A stretch of 64,000 nucleotides of DNA from Cyclobacteriaceae bacterium YHN15. GTDB lineage: Bacteria; Bacteroidota; Bacteroidia; Cytophagales; Cyclobacteriaceae. The position numbers and the translations under genes are program-made. The notes under the pieces were generated by a model. It saw nothing but the letters and a program-made list of their open reading frames with translations, was not told the DNA's origin and did no database searches. Location of the stretch: positions 496,001 to 560,000 of the forward strand of contig RKQB01000003.1 in assembly GCA_003797895.1 (NCBI GenBank). The letters are read 5' to 3'. Each line of letters opens with the position of its first letter. Within the stretch, counting starts at the first letter, position 1. This document shows, piece by piece, positions 43,401-52,622 of the stretch.

Positions 43401-45094
43401 GAGACCTTATCATTGAAGGCTCCCTTACCTTTCCTGTCGTTCTGGGTACAGGAAAAGTTACTGAAGGGACAGTACTTATCAATTATCTCAATACTTTCTA
43501 TACCATTGATGGTAATTTGATTTTCAATCCGGATGAAATAAGCTTCAGAGAATTGACTTTAAGGGATGTCAACGGTAACAGGGCTAGAATGAGAGGCGGA
43601 ATTTCACATGATTATTTCAAAGACTTTATATTGGACATCACTACAGGCCTTGAAAATTTCCAGGTATTAAATACTACGATAAGGGATAATGAGTCCTTTT
43701 ATGGGACTGCATATGCCACTGGAACACTGAATATTTTTGGAGCGGCCAATAATCTAGACATTACCGCTAATGCAACTTCACAGCCTAATACAAGAATATT
43801 TATTCCAATTGGATCGAGCAATGTACAGGCACAGGAAGAATTCATCAACATCATCAATGTCAGGGATACCAGTAGGGTAATGACTTTTGAAGAAACCGTA
43901 GATAAGCTTGCCATCAATAATGTGCGAATGAATTTCAACCTTGATGTAACCCCAGATGCCTATGTTGAAATTCAGATCGACCCAAGAACCGGTGAAACTA
44001 TCCAAGGAAAAGGTAGAGGAGTTTTGAATTTGTTGATTGATACTCAAGGAAATTTTTCAATGTTGGGTAATTATGAAATAACGGAGGCAAAATATAATTT
44101 CTCCTTATATAATATCATCAAAAGGGAGTTTATAGTACAGCCCGGCGGAAGAATTTCCTGGTATGGCGACCCTTATGAAGGGATAATGAATATCCGCGCT
44201 TCCTATCAGGAAAGTGTATCATTGCAAAACCTCCAAAACCTTCAGGCCGGAGCCATAGAAGACCCACAAATGAGAAGAAGATTCCCTCTTAAGGTAATTA
44301 TGGATTTAAAGGGAAACCTTCTTTCTCCCGATATTACTTTCAATTTTGACTTTTCAGAGTTTCCGACTGAGGGAACTGTACAAACCTACATTTCCGCTTT
44401 CCAAAATAGGATTGCCAATGATGAGCAAGAGAAAAACAGACAGGTTTTCTCAGTCATCATGATGCGCTCACTTTCGCCGGAAGGCCAATTCAGCGGGGTG
44501 AGTAATATTGCTACTTCAAACTTAAGTCAACTCTTATCTTCGCAACTCAACAGCTTTATCGCTCAGGTAGATCAAAACCTTGAAGTGGATATAGATTTGG
44601 CAAATTTGGACCAAAATACTTTGGAAACCTTCCAATTGAGGGTGGCTTATACTTTTTTGGATGGCAGATTGCGCGTATCTAGGGATGGAGGCTTCACTGA
44701 CCAACAGGGAAATGCAGACCTTAGCAGCATAGCCGGAGAATGGCATGCAGAATATTTAATTACAGATGACGGAAGGTATAGGATGCGCGTTTACAATAGA
44801 AACAACTTCAATACCTTTACTTCACTTTCTCTCACACGGAATGTGGCTACCTATGGGGTGTCTGTTTCCCAAAACTTATCCTTCAATTCTTTTTCAGAAC
44901 TCTGGTCCAAAATCAGGCAGAAAGAAAATGAAAAATTAAGGCTAAATGATACTGATGACTTTTTACGTTATGAATTTGAAGAACAAAATGGATGGAGGCA
45001 AATCCCTTTGGATAACCTGGATAAAAGGGTGAGTCCTCTAGACTATTTAATCGATCAGCCTATAAAAAATTATAGAAAAGAAGATGAAAAATAA
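40496..45094 (+). CDS. TamB-like translocation/assembly protein (DUF490)
   Basis: 1532 residues from the ATG at 40496; a TTG 21 bases earlier is in frame but overlaps less likely sequence. One N-terminal membrane helix (about 8-32: VFFSLFLFLVFGIFLIAVLL) is followed by a very long beta-rich periplasmic part. The conserved TamB C-terminal region begins near residue 1050 (GTLNIFGAANNLDITANATS) and includes ASYQESVSLQNL. AsmA/TamB proteins form long hydrophobic grooves that bridge the envelope and move phospholipids or help outer-membrane assembly. A TamA partner is not adjacent. It is followed 50 bases later by the photolyase gene. Confidence 0.9.
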   Translation: MEKLLKALKVFFSLFLFLVFGIFLIAVLLQIPGVQTYFTKGLTTYISNNTGFDTSISKVRIRWWDAISLNDVIIFDAHDSLMIDLEEVYIDFSLQGLFDKTNPGFDQIKMEKGNVRLIFHKDESNLNMVDFFSKINELIPGTRNPNKPSVKFSINNIYFKETSLDILNYQADPVNSGFDYNNLRFRNLIADVDAFYSKGPEIGMKVNYLRGLESTSGMVFQQLKTDFTFSPTFMEFDDLFLRSNKTEIKDYLRFDFDSTQSLSNFNDEVRILARLDESALDIQDLRYFSDQLPNIEDIIFLSGEVKGKVSDFSSEQLLIRFGQRSALFGKFQIDGLPNLDETFFQMTLMNSVLNSTDLSPYISDQARREINKFKDIRFDTDFSGYLHFFTANGNFRTGIGDIIGRLNYKFEQGEPTFSGNVELSNVDIGVLLEDQQRFQKVTMTGNIKGNGLTIQSALLEIDADIQSAGVNGYNYTNIQTDATYGKDLFRGKITVNDPNLKGEAIGVLDVRDGKDSIRLNVKIDTAYLKDIGLMEKETFVSGKIDMDTKGVTLDDIEGIARFSEVNLSYEGRNLYIDNFFFQSLFTDDFRLISLNSDLLVAGISGKFKVKQLLDDVESLSKEYLAILTNSEKPKSQFIKTKPDPYNIDINLNFIDINPIINLFEPRASISKNTLIEGAFYQTPDNTILNFFSSIDSIYYNGNFLFNTNLDFNTSKLTANDDVLASFYVFSKKQVLNSGLTFNNLAIEAIWDESNIDFTYQQDQLETGSYVRVKNEITIYPDHTTIVFEPSELKILEKTWRFDPENQIYIENKSFLFDNIKLFNEDQFIALSGTISPNPEDVLSLQIHEVNLDFFNTLSTKEFQGFANGQFGLSNFYQSLGVNGQLNIDDMYINNFLIGNIEAATYFSDRHINLEMNNIREGRNVISLGGYLGSDDEELALKAKLNEADLSILEPFLSDYLTRMGGTVSGDLIIEGSLTFPVVLGTGKVTEGTVLINYLNTFYTIDGNLIFNPDEISFRELTLRDVNGNRARMRGGISHDYFKDFILDITTGLENFQVLNTTIRDNESFYGTAYATGTLNIFGAANNLDITANATSQPNTRIFIPIGSSNVQAQEEFINIINVRDTSRVMTFEETVDKLAINNVRMNFNLDVTPDAYVEIQIDPRTGETIQGKGRGVLNLLIDTQGNFSMLGNYEITEAKYNFSLYNIIKREFIVQPGGRISWYGDPYEGIMNIRASYQESVSLQNLQNLQAGAIEDPQMRRRFPLKVIMDLKGNLLSPDITFNFDFSEFPTEGTVQTYISAFQNRIANDEQEKNRQVFSVIMMRSLSPEGQFSGVSNIATSNLSQLLSSQLNSFIAQVDQNLEVDIDLANLDQNTLETFQLRVAYTFLDGRLRVSRDGGFTDQQGNADLSSIAGEWHAEYLITDDGRYRMRVYNRNNFNTFTSLSLTRNVATYGVSVSQNLSFNSFSELWSKIRQKENEKLRLNDTDDFLRYEFEEQNGWRQIPLDNLDKRVSPLDYLIDQPIKNYRKEDEK

Positions 45095-45144
45095 AACCTT
45101 TTCACTTTACTCCTATTACTATAGCTGAAACCTATACAACACAA

Positions 45145-46449
45145 ATGGAAAAAGTCAGCATTTTCTGGTTTAGGAGAGACCTTAGGTTAGACGACAATAC
45201 CGGTCTTTACTATGCTTGTACCCAAGAAAAAAATATCCTTCCTCTATTCATCTTCGATAGGAAGATCCTGGATAAACTGGAAGATAAAAGGGACGCCAGA
45301 GTTGAATTTATTCATTCCCAAATCCTCAGCTTGAGTGAAGAATTAAAACCCTTTGGAAGTTCCATTTTGGTAAAATACGGAAAGCCAACTGATATCTGGA
45401 AAACTTTGATTGAGGAATATGACGTTCAATCTGTATACACAAACCGAGATTATGAACCTTATGCTAAGGAAAGAGATGATGAGGTGAAAAACATTCTGAA
45501 ACAAAAAAGTATCCAGCTCTTGGACTTCAAAGATCAGGTGATCTTTGAAAAAGATGAAATCGTCAACGGTAGCGGGGAATATTATAAAGTCTTTACCCCC
45601 TACAGTAGAAATTGGATGGAAAAATTCAAAAATTCCAATATCCAAACCCTAAACTTGGACAAAAAAAATAGAAAGCAGTTTTTTCAAACATTACCTCTCC
45701 CAATTCCATCTTTGGAAGATATAGGATTTAAAAAAAGCCATATTAAAATACCGGTTCTGCAAATTGACCGGCCCCTTATTCAAAAGTATGACCAAAACCG
45801 GAATTTCCCCGCTATCAAGGGAACATCGAGATTGGGTGTCCACCTTCGTTTTGGCACCATCAGTATCAGAAAACTTGCCTTGGAAGCTTTCAAATTAAAT
45901 GAAACTTATTTGAATGAATTGATATGGAGGGAATTTTATATGATGATATTGTACCATAACCCTAAGTTGGTAAATAAAGCTTTCAAACCTCAATATGATC
46001 ATATTCTGTGGAGGAATGATGAAGAGGATTTTAAGAAATGGTGTGAAGGTAAAACGGGATACCCCATTGTAGATGCCGGTATGCGGGAATTGAATACTAC
46101 AGGATTTATGCATAACCGGGTAAGAATGATTGTGGCCAGTTTCCTCACCAAACACCTCCTGATTGACTGGAGATGGGGAGAAGCATATTTTGCAAAAAAA
46201 TTATTGGACTTTGAACTTTCTTCAAATAACGGTGGCTGGCAATGGGCGGCAGGAACAGGGACAGACGCACAACCTTACTTTAGGGTATTCAATCCTGAAT
46301 CGCAAACTGAAAAGTTTGACAAGGAATTGAAATATATTAAAAAATGGGTGCCGGAATATGGTACATTAGCTTACCCAAAACCAATGGTAGACCATAAATT
46401 TGCCAGGGAGAGGGCCATTGAAACTTATAAAAAAGCACTAAATCCATGA
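45145..46449 (+). CDS. phrB: Deoxyribodipyrimidine photolyase (class I CPD type)
   Basis: 434 residues. N-terminal photolyase domain with WFRRDLRLDDN; FAD-binding domain with TSRLGVHLRFGTIS, LNELIWREFYMMIL, MHNRVRMIVASFLTKHLLIDWRWGE (family signature, in two parts) and NNGGWQWAAGTGTDAQPYFR. The enzyme splits cyclobutane pyrimidine dimers with blue light; a cryptochrome or (6-4) role is less likely given the WQWAAGTGTDAQP motif. It overlaps the next gene by 4 bases (ATGA). Confidence 0.94.
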   Translation: MEKVSIFWFRRDLRLDDNTGLYYACTQEKNILPLFIFDRKILDKLEDKRDARVEFIHSQILSLSEELKPFGSSILVKYGKPTDIWKTLIEEYDVQSVYTNRDYEPYAKERDDEVKNILKQKSIQLLDFKDQVIFEKDEIVNGSGEYYKVFTPYSRNWMEKFKNSNIQTLNLDKKNRKQFFQTLPLPIPSLEDIGFKKSHIKIPVLQIDRPLIQKYDQNRNFPAIKGTSRLGVHLRFGTISIRKLALEAFKLNETYLNELIWREFYMMILYHNPKLVNKAFKPQYDHILWRNDEEDFKKWCEGKTGYPIVDAGMRELNTTGFMHNRVRMIVASFLTKHLLIDWRWGEAYFAKKLLDFELSSNNGGWQWAAGTGTDAQPYFRVFNPESQTEKFDKELKYIKKWVPEYGTLAYPKPMVDHKFARERAIETYKKALNP

Positions 46450-47399
46450 ATATAGGTGATAGGGTACGTTTGCTGCACGGCAATGAAGAAGGGGTGATAA
46501 CAAAAGTGTCTCCTGGTGGAAGGGTGGAAATTGAAATTGAGGATGGCTTCCGGATTCCAGCCATGAAAAATGAGGTGGTAGTAATTTCATCAATTGAAAA
46601 GCAATATTTTGGAAAAGAAAAGGATGGGGTAAAGGATTCTTTTAAAGCTGTGTCCTCTGAAGCCAAAGCAGGTGATAACAAAGCAGTATTTATCGCCTAT
46701 ATCCCTTTGAATGATAAAGACCATAGTATTTATCTTTGCAACAATTCTGACAGGGATTATATGGTGCTTGTTTCCGAAGTTTATGGAGAAAACAGCCAAA
46801 CCGTTTTTGCAGAAAGGTTGAATGCTAAAACCAGCAAAAAGACAGGGGAGAAATCCATCCAAAATTTTGAAGAATGGCCGGTCATGTTGCTGCAATTTTT
46901 TCCAATACATCATAAAATCGAAAAAACTGAAAAGTCATTTGAAAGAAAGCTGAAATTCAAAGCCTCCGTTTTTTTCAAAAGTAAAGGAATGGCTCCCATT
47001 TTGGATAAAAACGGCTATATTTTCAAACTGTCAGAAAATATTAGGGATATTGACATCAAACAACTCAATGAGGAATTGAATGCCGGAAAGCCTTTAGCTA
47101 TCCCCGAATTTGAAAGGCCTCCAAAAGAAATCGACTTACATATAGAAAAATTGACCAAAGAGCATCCATTTATGAGCAATTCGGAAATGCTTAAAATGCA
47201 AATGGAAACTTTTGAAAAAAATCTTAACTATGCCATTGCTTCCGGCATGGATGAAATCACCTTTATTCATGGGATTGGCAATGGTGTTCTCAAAAAAGAA
47301 ATCCACAAGTATCTCAGTCATTTGGGAAATATTAAGTATTTTCAAGACACACAGAAAAGCCGTTTTGGATACGGCGCTACATTAGTCAGAATATCTTAG
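46446..47399 (+). CDS. DUF2027 and Smr domain protein
   Basis: 317 residues. The N-terminus (IGDRVRLLHGNEEGVITKV) is a KOW/Tudor-like beta segment, followed by the DUF2027 beta sandwich and a C-terminal Smr domain with EIDLHIEKL (the LDxH-type start), FIHGIGNGVLKKEI and RFGYGATLV. Smr domains bind or cut branched or ribosome-bound nucleic acid. The fusion is typical of Bacteroidota and its role is unknown. Start overlaps the photolyase stop, suggesting co-expression, although that may be chance. Confidence 0.87.
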   Translation: MNIGDRVRLLHGNEEGVITKVSPGGRVEIEIEDGFRIPAMKNEVVVISSIEKQYFGKEKDGVKDSFKAVSSEAKAGDNKAVFIAYIPLNDKDHSIYLCNNSDRDYMVLVSEVYGENSQTVFAERLNAKTSKKTGEKSIQNFEEWPVMLLQFFPIHHKIEKTEKSFERKLKFKASVFFKSKGMAPILDKNGYIFKLSENIRDIDIKQLNEELNAGKPLAIPEFERPPKEIDLHIEKLTKEHPFMSNSEMLKMQMETFEKNLNYAIASGMDEITFIHGIGNGVLKKEIHKYLSHLGNIKYFQDTQKSRFGYGATLVRIS

Positions 47400-47402
47400 A
47401 CA

Positions 47403-48236
47403 ATGCAAGGTAAGACATCCCCGATTTTCGGGCTTTTTCAACAACATTTTGAAGGCGCGAAGGCTGCTTATAACTCCCTTAGTAAGCAGTATAGAGGTAA
47501 AAAAGCCATTGAACTGGAAAGCAGGCTTATCTTTCTGGAAATTTATATTGAACTGCTTTCAAGGATTCATTTCAATGAAAGCAACCTGAAATTCCGTCTT
47601 TTTTCTCCTTTTAAGAAAATTTTTAAGGGACTGAAGAAAACGAAGCACATCAAAATGATTATGAATCAGGTGGAAGCTGTTAAACTCAAAGATAACATCG
47701 TTTTCAACTCCTATACCAAGACTTTGGAAAATGAAAAAGTGAAACTTTACAATGAAGTATATGACCTGATCGTGTCAGCACCACTTCGGATATGGGAAGA
47801 TCTTTATCAGGAAGCATTCAATTTTAGTAAGGGGTTAAAACCATTGATGATCAATACTGCCACTACTCAGATTATCAATGAAGAACTGGAGTTTTTCAAT
47901 ATTGAGAATAATCAGAAACCTGACACGAAATCACTCAAAGATATTTATGAGGGTATACGGGTAATCACAGCACTCGAAAATCTGAGAATCGAATCCGGCT
48001 TTAACCCCATCTTTGTTCAGGAGGTCCATGAGCGGATGAGCGACTTACAGAAGGCTATGCTTTTATGGTATGAAAACCACTTATTCATGCAACATCTAAT
48101 TGGTTATTTGTCGGACAAACCGGATATTTCAAAAAAATATTTAGACCTGCTTGCCTCCCTTCAAATCAATAAAAGAAACCATACCAAACAAGTTGAAAGG
48201 ATGTCTAAGGAATTATTCCAAAGAATTCTGGAGTAA
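47403..48236 (+). CDS. Uncharacterised helical protein
   Basis: 277 residues, nearly all helical, no signal peptide and no membrane segment. Basic patch KKIFKGLKKTKHIK near 75-88. The region LKDIYEGIRVITALENLRIE with SDLQKAMLLWYENHLFMQH faintly recalls CHAD-domain helices (polyphosphate binding), but the key histidines and arginines are not convincing, so no name is given. It starts 3 bases after the DUF2027-Smr gene and is probably in its operon. Convergent with the GT2 gene. Confidence 0.65.
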   Translation: MQGKTSPIFGLFQQHFEGAKAAYNSLSKQYRGKKAIELESRLIFLEIYIELLSRIHFNESNLKFRLFSPFKKIFKGLKKTKHIKMIMNQVEAVKLKDNIVFNSYTKTLENEKVKLYNEVYDLIVSAPLRIWEDLYQEAFNFSKGLKPLMINTATTQIINEELEFFNIENNQKPDTKSLKDIYEGIRVITALENLRIESGFNPIFVQEVHERMSDLQKAMLLWYENHLFMQHLIGYLSDKPDISKKYLDLLASLQINKRNHTKQVERMSKELFQRILE

Positions 48237-48244
48237 TCATTTCT

Positions 48245-49723
48245 TTAATTGTTTAGAGATTTGCCGGACTTATAACTTTTATAGGAAGCCACGCTCACAA
48301 CCGAGTACCCTGCTGCCAACATCAAATGAAAAACCAACATCTCATAATTTCCGGTAAATACGGAGATTATTGACATAAAAATAAAAAGCAAGGCCAATAG
48401 GCTTTCAAAGTAAGTTGAAATAGGGACTTTAACTTGGTTATACACATTTTTTGTCCATGAATCCTTTGCCTGAAGGTTATATTTAGGAGTTCTGATAAAT
48501 GGGGATTTTTTGCCGCTTAGTCCCTCCCAAACGGCCTGTGTATTATGAACTGCTAAACCCATAGAAACAGAAAGAAATAAAGGCAATTCCCACATAAACC
48601 TGAGCACCGCTTTCCATGTAAATTGTACCAAACTCAAATTTGCAAAGAAATAAACCAAAGCAATTATTACAAAGCCTACAAAGAAAACAGAGGCCAAATT
48701 GAAATACATTGGAGGAATCAAGCCCAGATAAAAAGCCCACCAGACCGGGATGCTTGTGATACTGACAACCAAAATGGCAATAAAAATCACTGCATTGAGC
48801 AGATGGGCCGAGGCATGGAATTTCTTCCTGAAAGAAAATGGTAAGCTTAAAACATTCCGTAAATGCTTTACCGCGCATTCCGCTCCCCCTTTGGTCCATC
48901 GAAATTGCTGGGACTTGATGGCTGACATGACCGGAGGTAATTCCGCAGGTGATTCAATATCCGGTCTGTAAATAAATTCCCACCCTTTCTGCTGAGCCCT
49001 ATAGCTTAGGTCCAGGTCTTCTGTAAGGGTGTCGTCCTGCCAGTTTCCCGCATCGACAATACAGCTTTTTCTCCAAATCCCCCCGGTTCCATTGAAGTTT
49101 ATGAATACATTTTGGGCATTTCTTCCCATTTGCTCCACCATAAAGTGTGCATCCAAAGCAAATGCCTGAAGCCTGGTAAAGAGTGAATAATTCTCATTAA
49201 GATGCGTCCACCTACTTTGAACCATCCCGATTTTTTCGTTCTTAAAATGTCCAATGGTCTTCAGAATGAAATAGGGATCAGGTACAAAATCAGCATCAAA
49301 TATGGCTATAAAATCCCCTTTTGCCTTTTCCAAACCCTCTCTCAATGCCCCCGATTTAAAGCCAACCCTGTTTATTCTGTGTATATATTGAAAGTTAACC
49401 TTAGGATATTGGGTGATATGATTTCTAATTAATGAGGAAGTTTCATCCGTACTATCATCAAGAATCTGAATTTCCAGTTTTTCGCTTGGATATTGAAATT
49501 CGGCTACCGCATCGATCAATCTCTCTACCACATACTTTTCATTAAAAATGGGCAATTGAACCGTTACCATTGGAAGCTCATTCCACTCCGATGATTCAGG
49601 TTTTTTTATTTTTTTTCTAAAATTCAAAAAATGAAACAACAAATGGGCTTGGGCAAAGCTATAAAGCAGAATAAATAGCATAGCCAATACATATATAATC
49701 AAAAAGAAATATATCAGAACCAT
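48245..49723 (-). CDS. Membrane glycosyltransferase family 2 (processive, cellulose synthase-like)
   Basis: 492 residues. One N-terminal helix (about 3-28), a cytoplasmic GT2 domain and four C-terminal helices. Catalytic markers are QILDDSTDE (first Asp pair), IFDADFVPD (DxD), TEDLDLSYR (catalytic base) and QQFRWTKGG (QxxRW). This is the layout of CESA-like synthases and of glucosylceramide or mannan synthases. The product cannot be read from the sequence and no polymer export genes are nearby. The 1-base overlap with the polyferredoxin gene suggests a shared transcript. Confidence 0.88.
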   Translation of the reverse strand: MVLIYFFLIIYVLAMLFILLYSFAQAHLLFHFLNFRKKIKKPESSEWNELPMVTVQLPIFNEKYVVERLIDAVAEFQYPSEKLEIQILDDSTDETSSLIRNHITQYPKVNFQYIHRINRVGFKSGALREGLEKAKGDFIAIFDADFVPDPYFILKTIGHFKNEKIGMVQSRWTHLNENYSLFTRLQAFALDAHFMVEQMGRNAQNVFINFNGTGGIWRKSCIVDAGNWQDDTLTEDLDLSYRAQQKGWEFIYRPDIESPAELPPVMSAIKSQQFRWTKGGAECAVKHLRNVLSLPFSFRKKFHASAHLLNAVIFIAILVVSITSIPVWWAFYLGLIPPMYFNLASVFFVGFVIIALVYFFANLSLVQFTWKAVLRFMWELPLFLSVSMGLAVHNTQAVWEGLSGKKSPFIRTPKYNLQAKDSWTKNVYNQVKVPISTYFESLLALLFIFMSIISVFTGNYEMLVFHLMLAAGYSVVSVASYKSYKSGKSLNN

Positions 49724-51267
49724 CAGGATTTTACACTAACTGATTTATTCCCAATTAAGATGGGCATTTCATTGATCCTTCCTTCTTCTTCTCCGTTTTC
49801 GAGTTTCAATACTCCCCTTGGACAGACAGCAGAACAAATACCACAACCCACGCAGGAAGACCTGACAATGTTTTGCCCCCGTTGGGCATACCACCTGACA
49901 TCAATGCCCATTTCGCAATAGGTGGAGCAGTTACCACATGAAATACATTGTCCTCCATTTGTTGTAATTCTAAACCTTGATTTAAATCTTTGAACCAAGC
50001 CCAGGTAGGCTGCAAGAGGGCATCCAAACCTACACCAAACACGATTTCCCATAAAGGGATAAAATCCTGTACCGATCACTCCTGCAAATGCAGAGCCAAT
50101 GGCAAAACCATAAATGGAGTGCAGTTGATCAGTAGCTTGGCCCAAAAGACCAAACTCCATAAAGTAATTAACAATAGTAACCAAGGTCATCAACACTGCA
50201 AAAACCAAAACACCATGAATCATGTACCTTTCTATTTTCCATGCCTTTAAGGATTTATCAGAAAGCTGCCTGTAAGGATCCCCAAGTGTTTCTGCCAGCC
50301 CTCCACATCCACAAACCCATGAACAGTACCATCTTTTTCCATAAATGTAGGTTAGGACCGGCACCCCTAAAACAATTAAAATAATTCCCCATACCAACAT
50401 GAACATTCCTAAAGCTCCGGAACTGAGCATCCCATCTATTCTGTAATCATAAAAAAACGAGTAATCTAAGGGCCAAATATTCTTAAAGTCATGCCATGGC
50501 ATGTTCAATAATATCAATATTTCAGGTAAAAGGAATGCAAATGCCAATTGGAAAAACATCACCGATCCGGTCCTTAAAGTTTGATAGGTGTTTCCTTTAT
50601 ATTTTCTAAACATCCTTATTCCCATGACCAAAATGGCCAGCGTGTAAATAAACCCATAAAGAAACCATTGGCTGGCCTCATTCCCTGAAATCGCCTTACT
50701 CACAGGGTCTAACATCAAGACCAGATTCGTCATATATTCCGGGAACCAGTAGAGAATGACGTAAAACAATATCAGATAAGCTCCTGTCATGATCCCCAAT
50801 ACCCCCCTAGACTTCATAGAAGAAAAATATATACCATTATTTTTTATTCCTTCCGGTTCATCCTTATAAAGGGGTAAAATGTAGATCAAAGCCCCAATGA
50901 CCGCAACCAGGATAGATCCCCCCAGAAATAAGAGTGGGGTTTCTTGAACATCCCCTTGGCTTGCCGATTTAGTCAGGATAAAAGCATAATCATCCCAGAT
51001 GACCTGATCCCAATCCTGTCGGACTTTTAGATCATAATTGTATTCCTTAAAAAGTTCATTAAAATCAGCTAAAAAATCGAAATTTGAGTCATATTCAATG
51101 CCAAACATGGGTTTCAGTATCCTTACCATGGCATCTGTATGCTCCGGCTTCACTTTTTGCTCAACCATCTCCTTTTCCAGTTGGTAAGTACCCAAAAAAG
51201 GAATGTAACTGAATATCAGGAAACCCAAAACAAAAACAAGCAATCCAATGATCTGAAGCTTTTTCAT
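49723..51267 (-). CDS. Polytopic membrane 4Fe-4S protein (NapH/NosR/CcoG-like)
   Basis: 514 residues. About seven membrane helices, with cysteine clusters CSWVCGCGG and CRFGCPL flanking helices, as in NapH/NosR, and a C-terminal ferredoxin domain with CISCGNCSTYC and CVGCGICSAVCPRGVL (two 4Fe-4S clusters). An extra periplasmic region (about 27-110) precedes. Such proteins pass electrons across or along the inner membrane. It overlaps the FAD oxidoreductase gene by 4 bases, so the two probably form an electron-transfer pair. Electron donor and acceptor are not known. Confidence 0.85.
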   Translation of the reverse strand: MKKLQIIGLLVFVLGFLIFSYIPFLGTYQLEKEMVEQKVKPEHTDAMVRILKPMFGIEYDSNFDFLADFNELFKEYNYDLKVRQDWDQVIWDDYAFILTKSASQGDVQETPLLFLGGSILVAVIGALIYILPLYKDEPEGIKNNGIYFSSMKSRGVLGIMTGAYLILFYVILYWFPEYMTNLVLMLDPVSKAISGNEASQWFLYGFIYTLAILVMGIRMFRKYKGNTYQTLRTGSVMFFQLAFAFLLPEILILLNMPWHDFKNIWPLDYSFFYDYRIDGMLSSGALGMFMLVWGIILIVLGVPVLTYIYGKRWYCSWVCGCGGLAETLGDPYRQLSDKSLKAWKIERYMIHGVLVFAVLMTLVTIVNYFMEFGLLGQATDQLHSIYGFAIGSAFAGVIGTGFYPFMGNRVWCRFGCPLAAYLGLVQRFKSRFRITTNGGQCISCGNCSTYCEMGIDVRWYAQRGQNIVRSSCVGCGICSAVCPRGVLKLENGEEEGRINEMPILIGNKSVSVKS

Positions 51268-52622
51268 GTGCGTGATCCTATTAATCTTTTAAGGAAAGGG
51301 ACTTTGGCAAATTGAAGGTTAGTTCCTTTTTCCTTGTTATACTGTTCCAAAACAGCCTTATGGTATGGCTTATAAAATTCAGGATTAAAATTTGCACGGT
51401 CCAAATTCGAAATCACTTTGTCTAGTAACCAACCCTCTGAAATGGCTTTATCAAAAAATTCATGGCGCAACCTGAAACCAAAAGCATTCACTCCCATGAT
51501 TTTTTTGTTACTGTTTTCATAAATAAACCGTAAGCAAATCTTTCCTCTCTTATCTTCCCAATAAAAACTCCCCAACTTTGAATCCCAAACCGGAGGTACC
51601 CATCCGTAAGTTTGGTATTCAATATCGAAAAATTTGGCAGAATTAAACCAAATCCCCGGTTTGTAAGGTTGAGGTTTTCCTGAAGTCAGGTTATGGGCAA
51701 GTGTTTCTCCATGCATCCGGCCTGTGTACCAAACCTGCTCTATGTTTTTCCTATCAGGGGCAGGAGCTTCCTTAAACTCAGCACAATCTCCAATCGCATA
51801 AACACTCGGAATATTGGTTCGGAAATATTCGTCTATCAAAATCCCCCGGTTTATGGCCAATTTAGTGTCTCTAAAAAAGGAAATATTGGGACTTACACCA
51901 ACGGTCAACCCCACAAACTGACATTCTATAGTTTCTCCTTTATTTGTCTTTACTCCTTTAACCCTATTTACTTTATCCCCAATAATTTCATTCAATTCAG
52001 TTTCCAATCGAAGGTCTATATGGTGCTCTTTGATATGCCTGTTGATTAATTCCGCTTCTTCCAAAGGCAATACATTATCCCAGAAATTTTTCTCTCTTAC
52101 CAGGAAAGTAACCGGAATGTTTCTACTGGCCAACATTTCCGCCATTTCTATTCCAATCAGTCCCCCTCCAACAACAACCGCTCTTTGGATATTTTGAGTA
52201 TTTTCTTCCATCATTTCAAGATCCTGTATGGAATAAAGACCCTGTACACCTTGTAAATCCTGTCCCGCCCAGCCAAATTTATTTGGAGCTGAACCGGTCG
52301 CCATTACAAGAATATCGTAAGCAATGCTATTGCCATTATGGCATAATAACTTCTTATTGCCGAAATCAACAACTTCAATCCAGGCTTTTAAAAGTCCTAT
52401 GCGGTTTTCCTCCCAAAACCAATCCTCATAAGGTTTGGTATGCTCGTATTTCATGTGCCCCATGTAAATGTACATCAGGGCCGTACGGGAAAAAAAGTGT
52501 TCAGTCTCTCCTGAAATCACTAAAATTTCTGCCTGATCATCCGATTTTCTAATGTTCCTGGCACAGGTAATTCCTGATATCCCATTTCCAATAATGACAA
52601 TTTTTCTGCCCGCTTTACTCAT
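51264..52622 (-). CDS. FAD/NAD(P)-dependent oxidoreductase (rubredoxin/nitrite reductase-like)
   Basis: 452 residues. First Rossmann motif IVIIGNGISGITCARNIR (FAD), second AVVVGGGLIGIEMAE (NAD(P)H), and the FAD contact YAIGDCAEF. Fold and motif order match NADH-dependent reductases of the NirB/rubredoxin reductase class. The C-terminal third (about 320-452) is longer than usual. With the neighbouring polyferredoxin it probably passes reducing power from NAD(P)H. It overlaps the DUF547 gene by 8 bases. Confidence 0.88.
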   Translation of the reverse strand: MSKAGRKIVIIGNGISGITCARNIRKSDDQAEILVISGETEHFFSRTALMYIYMGHMKYEHTKPYEDWFWEENRIGLLKAWIEVVDFGNKKLLCHNGNSIAYDILVMATGSAPNKFGWAGQDLQGVQGLYSIQDLEMMEENTQNIQRAVVVGGGLIGIEMAEMLASRNIPVTFLVREKNFWDNVLPLEEAELINRHIKEHHIDLRLETELNEIIGDKVNRVKGVKTNKGETIECQFVGLTVGVSPNISFFRDTKLAINRGILIDEYFRTNIPSVYAIGDCAEFKEAPAPDRKNIEQVWYTGRMHGETLAHNLTSGKPQPYKPGIWFNSAKFFDIEYQTYGWVPPVWDSKLGSFYWEDKRGKICLRFIYENSNKKIMGVNAFGFRLRHEFFDKAISEGWLLDKVISNLDRANFNPEFYKPYHKAVLEQYNKEKGTNLQFAKVPFLKRLIGSRT

